This document shows positions 42,392-51,024 of a DNA stretch of 64,000 nt, piece by piece. This stretch comes from Candidatus Zhuqueibacterota bacterium (GTDB lineage: Bacteria; BS750m-G25): assembly GCA_016783505.1 (NCBI GenBank), contig JADHWK010000007.1:1-64000 (forward strand). The letters are read 5' to 3'. The stretch's first letter is position 1. Each line of letters begins with the position of its first letter. A program made the position numbers and the translations under genes. The notes beneath the pieces were generated by a model. That model did not search any database and was not told the origin of the DNA. It saw only the letters and a list, made by a program, of their open reading frames with translations.

Positions 42392-43615
42392 ATGAGTAAA
42401 CAGTCGCTTGAAAGAGGTGTGGGGAAAAAGGTAGCCCTGAAAGGGATGATAAAGAGGCTGCATGAGGGGGAGAGTCCCGAGAAGATCAAAGAGGAATTTA
42501 AAGAATTGATAAAAGATACCACGCCCACTGAAATATCCCAGATTGAGGAAGAGCTTATTAAAGAGGGCATGCCAAGAGAAGAGATACACAGGCTCTGTGA
42601 TGTTCACCTCGCTGTATTTAAAGAGTCGGTTGAAAAGGAGAAGACTTTAGCCCCGCCTGGACACCCTATCCATATTCTTATGGAAGAGCACAAAATCCTT
42701 CTCCAATTTGCTGATGAATTGAAAAATATTACAGCGGACATTAAGGGGGCAGGAGGTTTTGATGCTGTTGGTGAACAGATGAATCACATAAAGCACATCG
42801 CCGAGCATCTTAAGGAATCGGAGAGCCACTATGTACGGGAGGAAAACGTGCTTTTCCCTTATCTTGAGAAACACGGGATCACCCAACCCCCGGCCATGAT
42901 GTGGATGGAACACGACAAGATCAGGGGGATAAAGAAGGAAATCTACAAGCTGGTTGATGCCCACAAGGACATGGGTTTTCAAGATTTTGCAGAACAACTG
43001 GGGGAAATGGCAATATCCTTGGCTGATATGCTGTCAAATCATTTTTTTAAGGAAAATAACATTCTCTTTCCAACCGCTTTAAAGGTTATATCGGAAACTG
43101 AATGGAAGGATGTAAGACATCAATTTGACGAACTCGGCTATTGCTGTTTCACCCCCGAGCAGGCCAAGGTTGCGGTTGAGAAGGCAGAGGCACCTACTTC
43201 AGAACCGGTGACAGAGGGTGTCGTTTCTTTTGAAACCGGTACCCTGTCAAAAGTGGAGATCGAAGCCGTACTTAACACTTTGCCCGTAGATATTTCCTTT
43301 GTGGATAAAGAAGACACGGTTCGTTATTTCAGCCAGACCAAAGAGAGGATCTTCCCCAGAGCAAAGGCGGTGATCGGCCGAAAGGTTCAGCAGTGTCATC
43401 CCCAAAAGAGCATCCATGTCGTCAATCAAATTCTTGACGATTTCAAGCATGGCCGCCGGGAGGTTGCTGGATTCTGGCTGCAATTAAAGGGGCGGTTCAT
43501 TCACATTCGCTACTTTCCGGTTCGTGATAAAAACGGCCAATATCTTGGATGTTTGGAGGTAACTCAGGACATCACCGATATAAGAAAGCTTGAAGGCGAG
43601 AAAAGATTATTATGA
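42392..43615 (+). CDS. DUF438-hemerythrin-PAS protein
   Basis: A 407-residue protein with three regions. An N-terminal DUF438 helical domain runs to about residue 75 (KGMIKRLHEGESPEKIKEEF). A hemerythrin-like domain follows (HPIHILMEEHKILLQFADEL, HLKESESHYVREENVLFPYL, MWMEHDKIRG, NHFFKENNILFPTA) with the His/Glu ligands for a di-iron site. A C-terminal PAS domain ends it (DISFVDKEDTVRYFSQTKE to LEGEKRLL). Such proteins bind O2 or NO and may sense or scavenge them. It precedes nitrite reductase genes, so a nitric-oxide role is attractive but inferred. Confidence 0.9.
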   Translation: MSKQSLERGVGKKVALKGMIKRLHEGESPEKIKEEFKELIKDTTPTEISQIEEELIKEGMPREEIHRLCDVHLAVFKESVEKEKTLAPPGHPIHILMEEHKILLQFADELKNITADIKGAGGFDAVGEQMNHIKHIAEHLKESESHYVREENVLFPYLEKHGITQPPAMMWMEHDKIRGIKKEIYKLVDAHKDMGFQDFAEQLGEMAISLADMLSNHFFKENNILFPTALKVISETEWKDVRHQFDELGYCCFTPEQAKVAVEKAEAPTSEPVTEGVVSFETGTLSKVEIEAVLNTLPVDISFVDKEDTVRYFSQTKERIFPRAKAVIGRKVQQCHPQKSIHVVNQILDDFKHGRREVAGFWLQLKGRFIHIRYFPVRDKNGQYLGCLEVTQDITDIRKLEGEKRLL

Positions 43616-43689
43616 TGCAATGTTAATTTGTTTGTTATCTATCAAAACCGGTGAAGAACCTTTTTAAAGACTAACCCGGAGGGATGCTG

Positions 43690-44997
43690 ATGAGTAAGGC
43701 AAAACTAACTCTCGTTTTACTATCCGCATTGGTACTTACGATATTAATCGTGGTACTTTTGGTTAGCATTTTTGAACACAAGCAGGAGGCTAAGCTGACA
43801 TACTTCAAGGTGGTCGAGTTAGAGGATGGCGAGCCAGACCCCGCCGTGTGGGGCCAGAACTTCCCAAGACACTACGATGGATACACCAAGACGATGCGCA
43901 CATCAGAGCTTATGAAGTACAGCTTGTATGGTCGTTACGGAGGATCCGAAGCGTTCTCCAGGCTGGATAGATATTCCGAATATCGGCGGCTCTTCGACGG
44001 ATATTCCTTCTCGGTTGAGTATGGTGAAGATCGGGGGCATGTGCGGGCTTTAGAGGATATGCTGGCCACCGCCCGGCTGGGCGATAAGAAACCAGGCACC
44101 TGCATGACCTGTAAAAGCAGTCAAGTCCCCTCAATGATGCAGAAGTTGGGAATTGACGGGTTCTACGCCACACCGGTTAAGGAATTGATGGACCGGTTTA
44201 ACCCCAAACACCCGATTGCCTGTGCGGATTGTCATGATGCCAAAACCATGGCTTTGCATATTTCACGCCCTGCCTTCAAAGAGGCGATGGCTCAGCGAGG
44301 AATTGACTTAGCCCAGGCTACACGCCAGGAAATGAGAACCTATGTCTGTGCCCAGTGTCATGTGGAGTATTTCTTCAGAGGGAAGGACAATTACCTGGTT
44401 TTTCCCTGGGCCAAAGGTTTGAAGCTGGAGGATCTTGAAACTTACTATGATGGGATCAATTTCAGGGAATGGGAACACGGGGAAACGAAGGCACCCCTGG
44501 TCAAAATCAATCATCCGGAGTATGAGCTTTGGTCTTCTGGAATCCATGCCCGTTCCGGGGTTGCCTGCGCCGACTGTCATATGCCCTACGAGCGGGAAGG
44601 AGCTGTCAAGATCTCCAGTCACTGGGTTCGTACGCCATTGGCGAACCTGACGAATGCCTGTGGGACCTGTCATCGCCTGCCGGAAGAGGAATTGCGGGTA
44701 CGGATACTGGAAGCGCAAGATCGTACTTACAGCCTGATGAAGCGGGCAGAGGAGGCCATCCTGGATGCCCAGGGTGCCATTCGTACGGCGATGGAGAGGG
44801 GTGCCGCGGATCAGGCCCTCCAGGGGGCACGAAGACTGCATCGCAGAGCCTTTATGCGGTGGGATTCTATCAGTGCCGAGAACAGCATGGGCTTTCACAG
44901 TCCTCAGGAGGCAGTACGGATCTTGGGCGATGCCATTGATTATGGCCGTCAGGCCGAACTGGAAGCGTATAAGGCCATGGAGGGCCCGGGGCAATGA
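43690..44997 (+). CDS. nrfA: Cytochrome c nitrite reductase, catalytic subunit
   Basis: Pentaheme enzyme that reduces nitrite to ammonium in the periplasm. Five heme motifs are seen. The special active-site one is CMTCK (about residue 138). The others are CADCH, CAQCH, CADCH and CGTCH. YVCAQCHVEYFF and SSGIHARSGVACADCHMPYE are diagnostic. The N-terminal helix (LTLVLLSALVLTILIVVLLV) may be an uncleaved anchor. I chose the second ATG (43690) because GGAGGG lies six bases before it. The end overlaps nrfH. In most genomes nrfH comes first; here the order is nrfA then nrfH. Confidence 0.94.
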   Translation: MSKAKLTLVLLSALVLTILIVVLLVSIFEHKQEAKLTYFKVVELEDGEPDPAVWGQNFPRHYDGYTKTMRTSELMKYSLYGRYGGSEAFSRLDRYSEYRRLFDGYSFSVEYGEDRGHVRALEDMLATARLGDKKPGTCMTCKSSQVPSMMQKLGIDGFYATPVKELMDRFNPKHPIACADCHDAKTMALHISRPAFKEAMAQRGIDLAQATRQEMRTYVCAQCHVEYFFRGKDNYLVFPWAKGLKLEDLETYYDGINFREWEHGETKAPLVKINHPEYELWSSGIHARSGVACADCHMPYEREGAVKISSHWVRTPLANLTNACGTCHRLPEEELRVRILEAQDRTYSLMKRAEEAILDAQGAIRTAMERGAADQALQGARRLHRRAFMRWDSISAENSMGFHSPQEAVRILGDAIDYGRQAELEAYKAMEGPGQ

Positions 44998-45452
44998 TGG
45001 TGAAGGGCGCCAAGAAAACCCCGAAGGTGGCTTTGTTCCTTGGCATCGTAGTCGGTATGCTCGTGGGCCTGGGCGGCTACACCTTCTGGTATGGACGCGG
45101 TTACTCTTATTTTTCAAATGACCCGGCGGCCTGCGTGAACTGCCATGTGATGTGTGACAGCTTCAACTCCTGGGGCGTTTCCAGTCACCGTGGCGTAACC
45201 TGCAACGATTGTCATATTCCCCACAGTCCTGTTTTGAAGTACGCTGCAAAATTAGAAAATGGAATCCATCATTCCATAGCCTTCACCTTTGAAGATGTTC
45301 AGGTAATCCGAATCACCCCGAGGAATCTTCAGACTCTTCAGCAGAATTGTATCCGCTGTCATGAGCCTATGGTAAGTCTGATCCTCCAAGGGGAACAGGG
45401 GCTGGCTATTTCCTGCACCCGGTGCCACCAAGGCGCCGGACATGTGTTCTGA
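44994..45452 (+). CDS. nrfH: Cytochrome c nitrite reductase, small membrane subunit
   Basis: Tetraheme quinol dehydrogenase of the NapC/NirT family that feeds NrfA from the membrane quinol pool. The 152-residue protein has one N-terminal helix (VALFLGIVVGMLVGLGGYTF) and four CxxCH sites: CVNCH, CNDCH, CIRCH and CTRCH. The ATG overlaps the nrfA stop (ATGATGG), so expression is coupled. A functional quinone pool is implied, although no quinone genes lie in the window. Confidence 0.93.
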   Translation: MMVKGAKKTPKVALFLGIVVGMLVGLGGYTFWYGRGYSYFSNDPAACVNCHVMCDSFNSWGVSSHRGVTCNDCHIPHSPVLKYAAKLENGIHHSIAFTFEDVQVIRITPRNLQTLQQNCIRCHEPMVSLILQGEQGLAISCTRCHQGAGHVF

Positions 45453-45489
45453 AAAAGTCACCCAAAAGACAAAAGATTAGGAAGACATC

Positions 45490-46425
45490 ATGTCCAAAGT
45501 TGCTATCATAGGGGTAGGTGATGTGGGGGCTACGTTAGCCTATACCCTGCAGCTATCCGGCCTGGCAACGGAGATTGTGTTGGTTGATTTAGACAAAGAG
45601 AGGGCAGAGGGACATTCGCTTGATATGAATCATGGCCTTTTCTTTATTCCTCCGGTGAGAATATACGCCGGTGATTATCCCGACTGCAAAGGGGCAAAAG
45701 TCATCATCATCACCGCAGGTGCCCGGCAAAAGCCGGGTGAAACCCGACTGGAACTGGTTCAGCGAAATGCGGGAATATGTAAATCCATCGTTAATCAAAT
45801 AACCCCTTACCTTGAGGAAAACATACTACTGGTCACCACCAATCCCGTGGACGTGATGACCTTGGTGGTGCTCAAAAGTTCGGGGCTACCCTGGGGACAG
45901 GTTTTGGGATCAGGGACTGTTTTGGATTCCGCCCGTTTCCGATATGCGCTCAGCCAGAGGTATAACGTAGATGCTAGAAACGTTCACGCCTACGTGATCG
46001 GTGAGCACGGCGACAGCGAGGTACTTCTATGGAGCTCGGTGAATATCTCCGGAATCCCGCTGGAGTCCTTCTGGAAAGGATCTAGAATAAAATACACACC
46101 GACCCCCCCCAGCCAGATTGAAGAAACAGTAAGAAAATCCGCCTATCACATCATCGAGGCCAAGGGATTTACCAACTATGGGGTCAGTCTGGCCATGTTG
46201 AGAATATTGGGGGCCATTCTCCGGGATGAGCACTCAGTTCTGACGGTCTCGACCTTCCTGAATGGGGGGTATGGACTTTACGATCTCTGTCTCAGTGTTC
46301 CCTGTATGGTCAGCGCCGATGGAATTGAACGGATAATAGAAACCCCCCTTTTGGCAGAAGAAAGTGCTGCCCTCCAGAAGTCGGCTGGAGTGCTAAAGTC
46401 TGTCATCAAAAGTCTGGGCTATTGA
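45490..46425 (+). CDS. ldh: L-lactate dehydrogenase
   Basis: NAD-dependent enzyme interconverting pyruvate and lactate, 311 residues. The nucleotide motif is IIGVGDVGATLAYTLQLSG. The residue that separates lactate from malate dehydrogenases sits in TAGARQKPGETRLELVQRN: glutamine at this position marks lactate dehydrogenase (arginine marks malate). VLGSGTVLDSARFRYAL and the active-site GEHGDSEV agree. Distance of 37 bases from nrfH and an AGGAAG ribosome site suggest it may be co-transcribed. Confidence 0.92.
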   Translation: MSKVAIIGVGDVGATLAYTLQLSGLATEIVLVDLDKERAEGHSLDMNHGLFFIPPVRIYAGDYPDCKGAKVIIITAGARQKPGETRLELVQRNAGICKSIVNQITPYLEENILLVTTNPVDVMTLVVLKSSGLPWGQVLGSGTVLDSARFRYALSQRYNVDARNVHAYVIGEHGDSEVLLWSSVNISGIPLESFWKGSRIKYTPTPPSQIEETVRKSAYHIIEAKGFTNYGVSLAMLRILGAILRDEHSVLTVSTFLNGGYGLYDLCLSVPCMVSADGIERIIETPLLAEESAALQKSAGVLKSVIKSLGY

Positions 46426-46684
46426 CTTAGCATATTCCCTCAAAAAATAATTTGACAGAGAATAATTGATAGTGGGGAAATAAGGGGGGATTTCAAAGGG
46501 GGACTTGAGTGGGGGGTAATAGTAAGACATCAAAGGGGAAAATGAAGATTTTTCGATGAAGTTTCCTTTCCTCTGGTGATAGAGGCGAAGGCTGAGGAGA
46601 GCATTTTAAGGTGAAACCCTCATCCCGAAGGTTCGGGACTGACCGAGGGGTCAGGACAAGTTCAGGGCTTCGGTGAGACACCTT

Positions 46685-46704
46685 TCGGTCAGGCGCCCGG
46701 GTCT
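46685..46704. repeat. GGCGCC palindrome family, copy 4
   Basis: TCGGTCAGGCGCCCGGGTCT, diverging in the last five bases from copies 1 and 3. Confidence 0.65.
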
Positions 46705-46718
46705 GTTGCAGAACTACC

Positions 46719-46830
46719 GCATAGGAATAAATTCCTATGCTAATCCAAATAAAGTATGTTGAAACATACTGTAATCAGTCCCGAAGTTTCGGGGCTTTCT
46801 TTGAAATAGCGTGATAATTTATTATCACGC
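46719..46830. repeat. Run of four unrelated hairpins
   Basis: Four inverted repeats follow one another. The first is at 46719-46740 (arms GCATAGGAAT/ATTCCTATGC). The second is at 46753-46770 (AGTATGTTGAAACATACT). The third is at 46780-46793 (CCCGAAGTTTCGGG). The fourth is at 46809-46830 (arms GCGTGATAAT/ATTATCACGC). The first and last share the centre AATAAATT in opposite orientation. The arms differ in sequence, yet base pairing is perfect in each. They are spaced by 9-15 bases. Confidence 0.8.
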
Positions 46831-46908
46831 AAATAGGAAACCAGCGATTTCAGGGTTGTGCCACAGGCCCGCCCGACCGACGCCCTAGAGAATTTTGGTG
46901 TAGATATT

Positions 46909-49047
46909 ATGAAACAGAGGGTATTTTCGGAGGAAAAATTTATCCATATCGCTGTTCTGCTCTTGTCTTGCGTAGCGCTATCTTTGGGTCAGCCATCAAA
47001 GGAGGATGTAAATCGTGATACCGTTGCTCATATTAGACCATTTAAATTCGGGTGGATTACCGATACACATGTGGGTGCCGGATTCACTGAGGGAGGATTG
47101 CAAGGGGTTATCAGTGACATAAATGGAATGAGCGAAGAACTTGACTTTATTATTAACACCGGTGACCTCACCGAAAAGGGACTAAACGCCGAACTAACCC
47201 AATATAAAAATATTATTAGCAACTGCCACATTCCAATATGGAATATTCCCGGAAACCATGATACCAAATGGACGGAATCGGGACTGGAAAAATATAAACA
47301 GTTTTTTGGACCCGTTCATTTCTCCTTTCACCACAATGGATTTCAATTTATCGGCATTAACTCCGGTATTCCATTAAGAGGGGGTGGTGGATACTTTGAT
47401 CCCGCAGAGATTGTCTGGCTGGAAAATGAGCTGGGGAGCATGGGTTCCCCCGATACGCCGGTTATCATAGCATGGCATCATCCTGGCGACTTCGGTTCCA
47501 TTTCTAATTACTGGAAAATACTCGACCTTCTTAAGGACTATAATACTGCCCTGATTATGGTTGGTCACGGACATCATAATGCACAATACGATTTTGAAGG
47601 TATTGCTGGTGCTATGGGGCTTGATACCTATGGCGAGATCTCAGGGTTTAATATAGTGAGTGTCACCCCAGATGAAATAATCATCAGCACCCACCTTACC
47701 AATGATGAAACTGGTGATCCCTGGTACATCATACCGATTACAGGTCCTTCCCAAACGAAGATTTATTTCCCCAATCTGGGGGAAAATGCCCCTGTTTCCG
47801 GAACTAAAACCTTTGAGATTCAACTCAATCAACCGGCAACAAATGGCATCTGGGATATTACGTATGACGATAGGGGGGCCCAACCCCTTTCAGGAAGGGG
47901 AACATCGTGGAATTTTACCCTTAACACCGCAAATCTCGAGAATGGCTATCACACCTTGACAGTAAGTTTCACCGAACCGAGCGGTCGCAGAGTTTCCCGC
48001 ACCCGGGGATTCTACGTGGAGAATGGCTATCCCCGTGCAATTTGGCGATTCCATGCCGGAGCCGGGATTATTACCGCTCCTGCATACGATGACAATCACG
48101 CCTATGTGGGTACCAGCGATGGCAGAATTATTGGTCTCAATCTAAGTGATGGTAGCCTGGCATGGGAACCGGTGCAGACCCAAGGAACTGTATTCTCTTC
48201 ACCTGCTGTTTCTGATAGTATTATATATATAGGTTCTTCGGATGGTTATCTTTATGCGGTTAATGCTAGTTCCGGTTCTATCCAGTGGCGTTACGAAACA
48301 GGTAGCGCTATTCTAACTCCCCCTATAATTGCTGACTCCCTCATTTATTTTGGAAGCGGCAATAATTTTTACGCCCTTAATCTTAATACACATGAACAGG
48401 CCTGGGGACGATCTATTAATGGAATGATGGAGTGCAAGCCGGTTCTGGCTGGGGATTACGTTATTTTTACTGCATGGGACAGATCAGTCCATGCTTTAAA
48501 CCGGTTTACTGGGGCATCCCAATGGAACTGGAGCCGGACCCCCAGTTTTTACTATTCACCGGGTGCGTGTTGGCCTGTTGTAGGACTCCACCGGGTATTT
48601 GTAACTGATCCTCAACGTTATACAAGTGCCATTAATCTAGAAAATGGAGAAACTATTTGGTCGCATAACTCCCCTGAGGCTTGGGAATCTGTAGGCATTT
48701 CATCGGATAAAACTCAGGTGTATATCCGATCCCTTGATGGGAATCTATACGCTTTTTCTGCCGCAGAACCCTCTATGCAACAAATTTGGTCGGCTCCTGT
48801 CGGTTACGGATGGGATTCTATTCCCTCCATGCCTGTTGAGAAAAACGGCAGTGTTTTTACCGGAAGCAAGAAGGGGTTCGTAACGTCTGTGGACTCAAAG
48901 GATGGGCAGGTTTCCTGGAGGTATTGGACAGCCCACGCTTATGTGGCAACGGTAACCCCGCTGGATGAGGATCGAGTGCTGGTAACTGCACTGGATGGAA
49001 CTGTAATCCTCATATCTGGTGACCCGGCATTAGGAGTTGAAGAATAA
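46909..49047 (+). CDS. Exported metallophosphoesterase fused to PQQ-like beta-propeller repeats
   Basis: A 712-residue exported protein. ATG 46909 gives a signal peptide (FIHIAVLLLSCVALSLG). Residues 45-280 are a calcineurin-type metallophosphoesterase with all metal motifs: GWITDTHVGAG, NTGDLTEKG, IPGNHDTKW, IIAWHHPGDFG and MVGHGHHNAQ. An immunoglobulin-like domain follows. From about 385 to the end there are six or so PQQ/WD-like blades (AYVGTSDGRIIGLNLSDGSL, IYIGSSDGYLYAVNASSGSI, VFTGSKKGFVTSVDSKDGQV). Substrate is unknown; the propeller probably binds a partner or polymer. It is followed 14 bases later by a HAD hydrolase. Confidence 0.85.
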   Translation: MKQRVFSEEKFIHIAVLLLSCVALSLGQPSKEDVNRDTVAHIRPFKFGWITDTHVGAGFTEGGLQGVISDINGMSEELDFIINTGDLTEKGLNAELTQYKNIISNCHIPIWNIPGNHDTKWTESGLEKYKQFFGPVHFSFHHNGFQFIGINSGIPLRGGGGYFDPAEIVWLENELGSMGSPDTPVIIAWHHPGDFGSISNYWKILDLLKDYNTALIMVGHGHHNAQYDFEGIAGAMGLDTYGEISGFNIVSVTPDEIIISTHLTNDETGDPWYIIPITGPSQTKIYFPNLGENAPVSGTKTFEIQLNQPATNGIWDITYDDRGAQPLSGRGTSWNFTLNTANLENGYHTLTVSFTEPSGRRVSRTRGFYVENGYPRAIWRFHAGAGIITAPAYDDNHAYVGTSDGRIIGLNLSDGSLAWEPVQTQGTVFSSPAVSDSIIYIGSSDGYLYAVNASSGSIQWRYETGSAILTPPIIADSLIYFGSGNNFYALNLNTHEQAWGRSINGMMECKPVLAGDYVIFTAWDRSVHALNRFTGASQWNWSRTPSFYYSPGACWPVVGLHRVFVTDPQRYTSAINLENGETIWSHNSPEAWESVGISSDKTQVYIRSLDGNLYAFSAAEPSMQQIWSAPVGYGWDSIPSMPVEKNGSVFTGSKKGFVTSVDSKDGQVSWRYWTAHAYVATVTPLDEDRVLVTALDGTVILISGDPALGVEE

Positions 49048-49061
49048 AGAAGGGGTCTACT

Positions 49062-50030
49062 ATGCCTTTGACCCTGGAGGAATACGCCGCATCTCTGGAA
49101 GACAGGATCAGACCACGTCTGCCCCATATTACCCCTCCAGAGGATATTAAAGCCAAGCTAACCGCCTTACCCAATATGAAAGCTGTGTTGTGGGATGTGT
49201 ACGGAACGTTAATGGCGGTAGATACCGGGGATTTGGGGGAAACCCTGAAGCTGAAGCACAAGTTAATTCAGGCGTTTGAATTAACAATCCAAGAGTTTAA
49301 CCTTAAGGACACCCTTCTAAAGCTTACCGAGAATCCGGCGGAATATCTTTTAAACCGGTATGTCCGGTTGATAGAGGAGGATCATCAGCGGGAGAGGGAA
49401 AGGGGAGTCCAGTTCCCCGAGGTGAAGATCGAAGCCATCTGGCAAGGGATTATTCGGGAGTTACAGACGGCGGGATATACCTATGATGGGGCGGCCTACG
49501 GGCCCCTGCCGGATTTTTCCATAAAGATGGCCTACTTCTTCGATTACGTATTCCATGGTAAACGGTTTTACCCCGGAGTAAAAGAAACCCTGATCTCTCT
49601 CAAAAACCGTGGCCATAAGCAGGGGTTGATCTCCAACGCCCAGTTTTATACCCCCATTCAACTCGATCGCCTGCTTGCTGCCGGGACCTCCGATAAAGAG
49701 GCTGGCTTCCGTTTTCTATTCGACCGAGAATTAATCTGTTTTTCCTACCTGTTGGGGGTAGCCAAACCGAACCCCCTCATCTTTGAGAAGGCCGCCCTCA
49801 CCCTCAGGAAATACAATATTGACCCAGTGGAGACGGCTTATGTGGGCAATGATGTGTTCAATGACCTTTTGCCCGCCCATAAGCAGGGGTTTAAAACGGT
49901 CCTCTTCGCCGGGGATGGAACGACCCTGAAGTTACGGAAGGACCATCCCTCGTGCCGGGATTTTATCCCGGATGCGATCATCAACAAAATTCCCCAAATT
50001 AAAGAGATTTTGGTTTTTTCCGGACTTTAG
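49062..50030 (+). CDS. HAD-superfamily hydrolase
   Basis: A 322-residue phosphatase-like protein with an N-terminal extension of about 45 residues. Motif I is AVLWDVYGTLMAVD, where the second aspartate of the usual DxDGT is tyrosine. Motif II is GLISNAQF, the lysine is in LLGVAKPNPLIFEKA, and motif IV is AYVGNDVFNDLLPAHKQGFK. D-x-Y-G-T proteins include haloacid dehalogenase-like enzymes. The substrate is unknown. A role as the phosphatase of the glucosyl-phosphoglycerate pathway is conceivable, but the gene lies 9 kb away. Confidence 0.8.
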   Translation: MPLTLEEYAASLEDRIRPRLPHITPPEDIKAKLTALPNMKAVLWDVYGTLMAVDTGDLGETLKLKHKLIQAFELTIQEFNLKDTLLKLTENPAEYLLNRYVRLIEEDHQRERERGVQFPEVKIEAIWQGIIRELQTAGYTYDGAAYGPLPDFSIKMAYFFDYVFHGKRFYPGVKETLISLKNRGHKQGLISNAQFYTPIQLDRLLAAGTSDKEAGFRFLFDRELICFSYLLGVAKPNPLIFEKAALTLRKYNIDPVETAYVGNDVFNDLLPAHKQGFKTVLFAGDGTTLKLRKDHPSCRDFIPDAIINKIPQIKEILVFSGL

Positions 50031-50050
50031 TGGATAGAAATCAATTCCTG

Positions 50051-50070
50051 TCAGTCAGGCGCCTGACTGA
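50051..50070. repeat. GGCGCC palindrome family, copy 5 (perfect)
   Basis: TCAGTCAGGCGCCTGACTGA is a perfect 20-bp palindrome and the best copy in the window. Confidence 0.9.
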
Positions 50071-50192
50071 TCCTATTTTTCCTTTAGTAATTCCAATGAA
50101 TTGGAATGGGCAATCCAAATTTAGAAGATTTCTCTTGATTTTTAGTAAATTTTATGTGATATTTAGTGATAGAAAAAGGGGGACACAAAGCG

Positions 50193-51020
50193 TTGAAAAC
50201 AATTTATAGCATTGTCAACGTTCTGCTATTTTGTGGAACAACCCTTGCTGATATCATTCATGTTCCTGGCGATCAACTCACGATTCAAGCCGGGATTGAT
50301 TCCGCTGCTGTAGGTGATACCGTGTTGGTGGATACGGGGCGGTATGTGGAACACATCAACTTTAATGGTAATGATATAGTTATCGGGTCACTGTTTCTGA
50401 TTACTGGCGATACTTCCTACATTACTCAGACGGTGATTGATGGAGATAGTAGTGGAAGTGTGGTGACGTTTGAGAATGGTGAAGATTCCACAGCGGTGTT
50501 AAGTGGTTTTACCATTACCAATGGACAAGGTGGAGGCTCTTGGCCACATTACACTGCTGGTGGAATTACATGTAAATATTCTTCCAGCCCAAGTTTGGTG
50601 AATGTAACGGTGAGTGGGAATACGACATTTTGAGAAATGTCTGGAAGTGGAACTGGCGGTGAGATTATCTGCTAGGCTAATTCCAATCCCACATTGACCA
50701 ATGTGATCATTATCAGGAATTATGCTAATTACGGTGGCGGGATTTTATGTTGGAATAACTCCGGTCTGAGTTTGGTGAATACCATTCTCTGGAACGATTC
50801 GCCGCAGGAAATTTGTTTCAGCGAACAGGCTGCTTCGAATTCTATTACCATTGCCTATTCTGATGTGCAGGGCGGTGAAGCAGGAGTTGTGACTAACAAC
50901 AACGGCACCGTGAACTGGCTGGAAGGGAATATTGATGCCGATCCCCTGTTTGCAGATCCTGATAATGGCGATTTTCACCTTCAAGAAGGCTCCCCTTGCA
51001 TTTTAGATAAAAGGAGATAA
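50193..51020 (+). pseudogene. Broken exported parallel beta-helix protein
   Basis: The frame begins with a signal-peptide-like stretch (LKTIYSIVNVLLFCGTTLAD) and then reads as right-handed beta-helix coils: TIQAGIDSAAVGDTVLVDTG, SGFTITNGQGGG, NSNPTLTNVIIIRNYANYGG. The same frame has a TGA at 50631-50633 and a TAG at 50673-50675. It ends early after LQEGSPCILDKRR, where the family normally continues with DAG and more coils or a sorting domain. Two stops and a truncated end mark it as a pseudogene. The intact ancestor was probably a secreted polysaccharide-binding or lyase-like protein. Confidence 0.8.
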
Positions 51021-51024
51021 TAAT

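Larger units (their letters stand above)
46426..46908. repeat. Repeat-dense intergenic region
   Basis: 483 bases with no supported gene. It holds a partial copy of the C/G-tract repeat (46477-46510), a copy of the AGGCTGARGAGAGCAT motif (46589-46618) and CCGAAGGTTCGG. It also holds a GGCGCC-family copy and a run of four hairpins. It precedes the phosphoesterase gene. Confidence 0.75.

Noticed and set aside
50631-50675. Selenocysteine or stop-codon readthrough in the beta-helix gene
   Set aside because: A second stop (TAG) follows the TGA, the family has no catalytic selenocysteine, and remnants elsewhere in the window contain TAA and TAG, so simple decay explains all of them.
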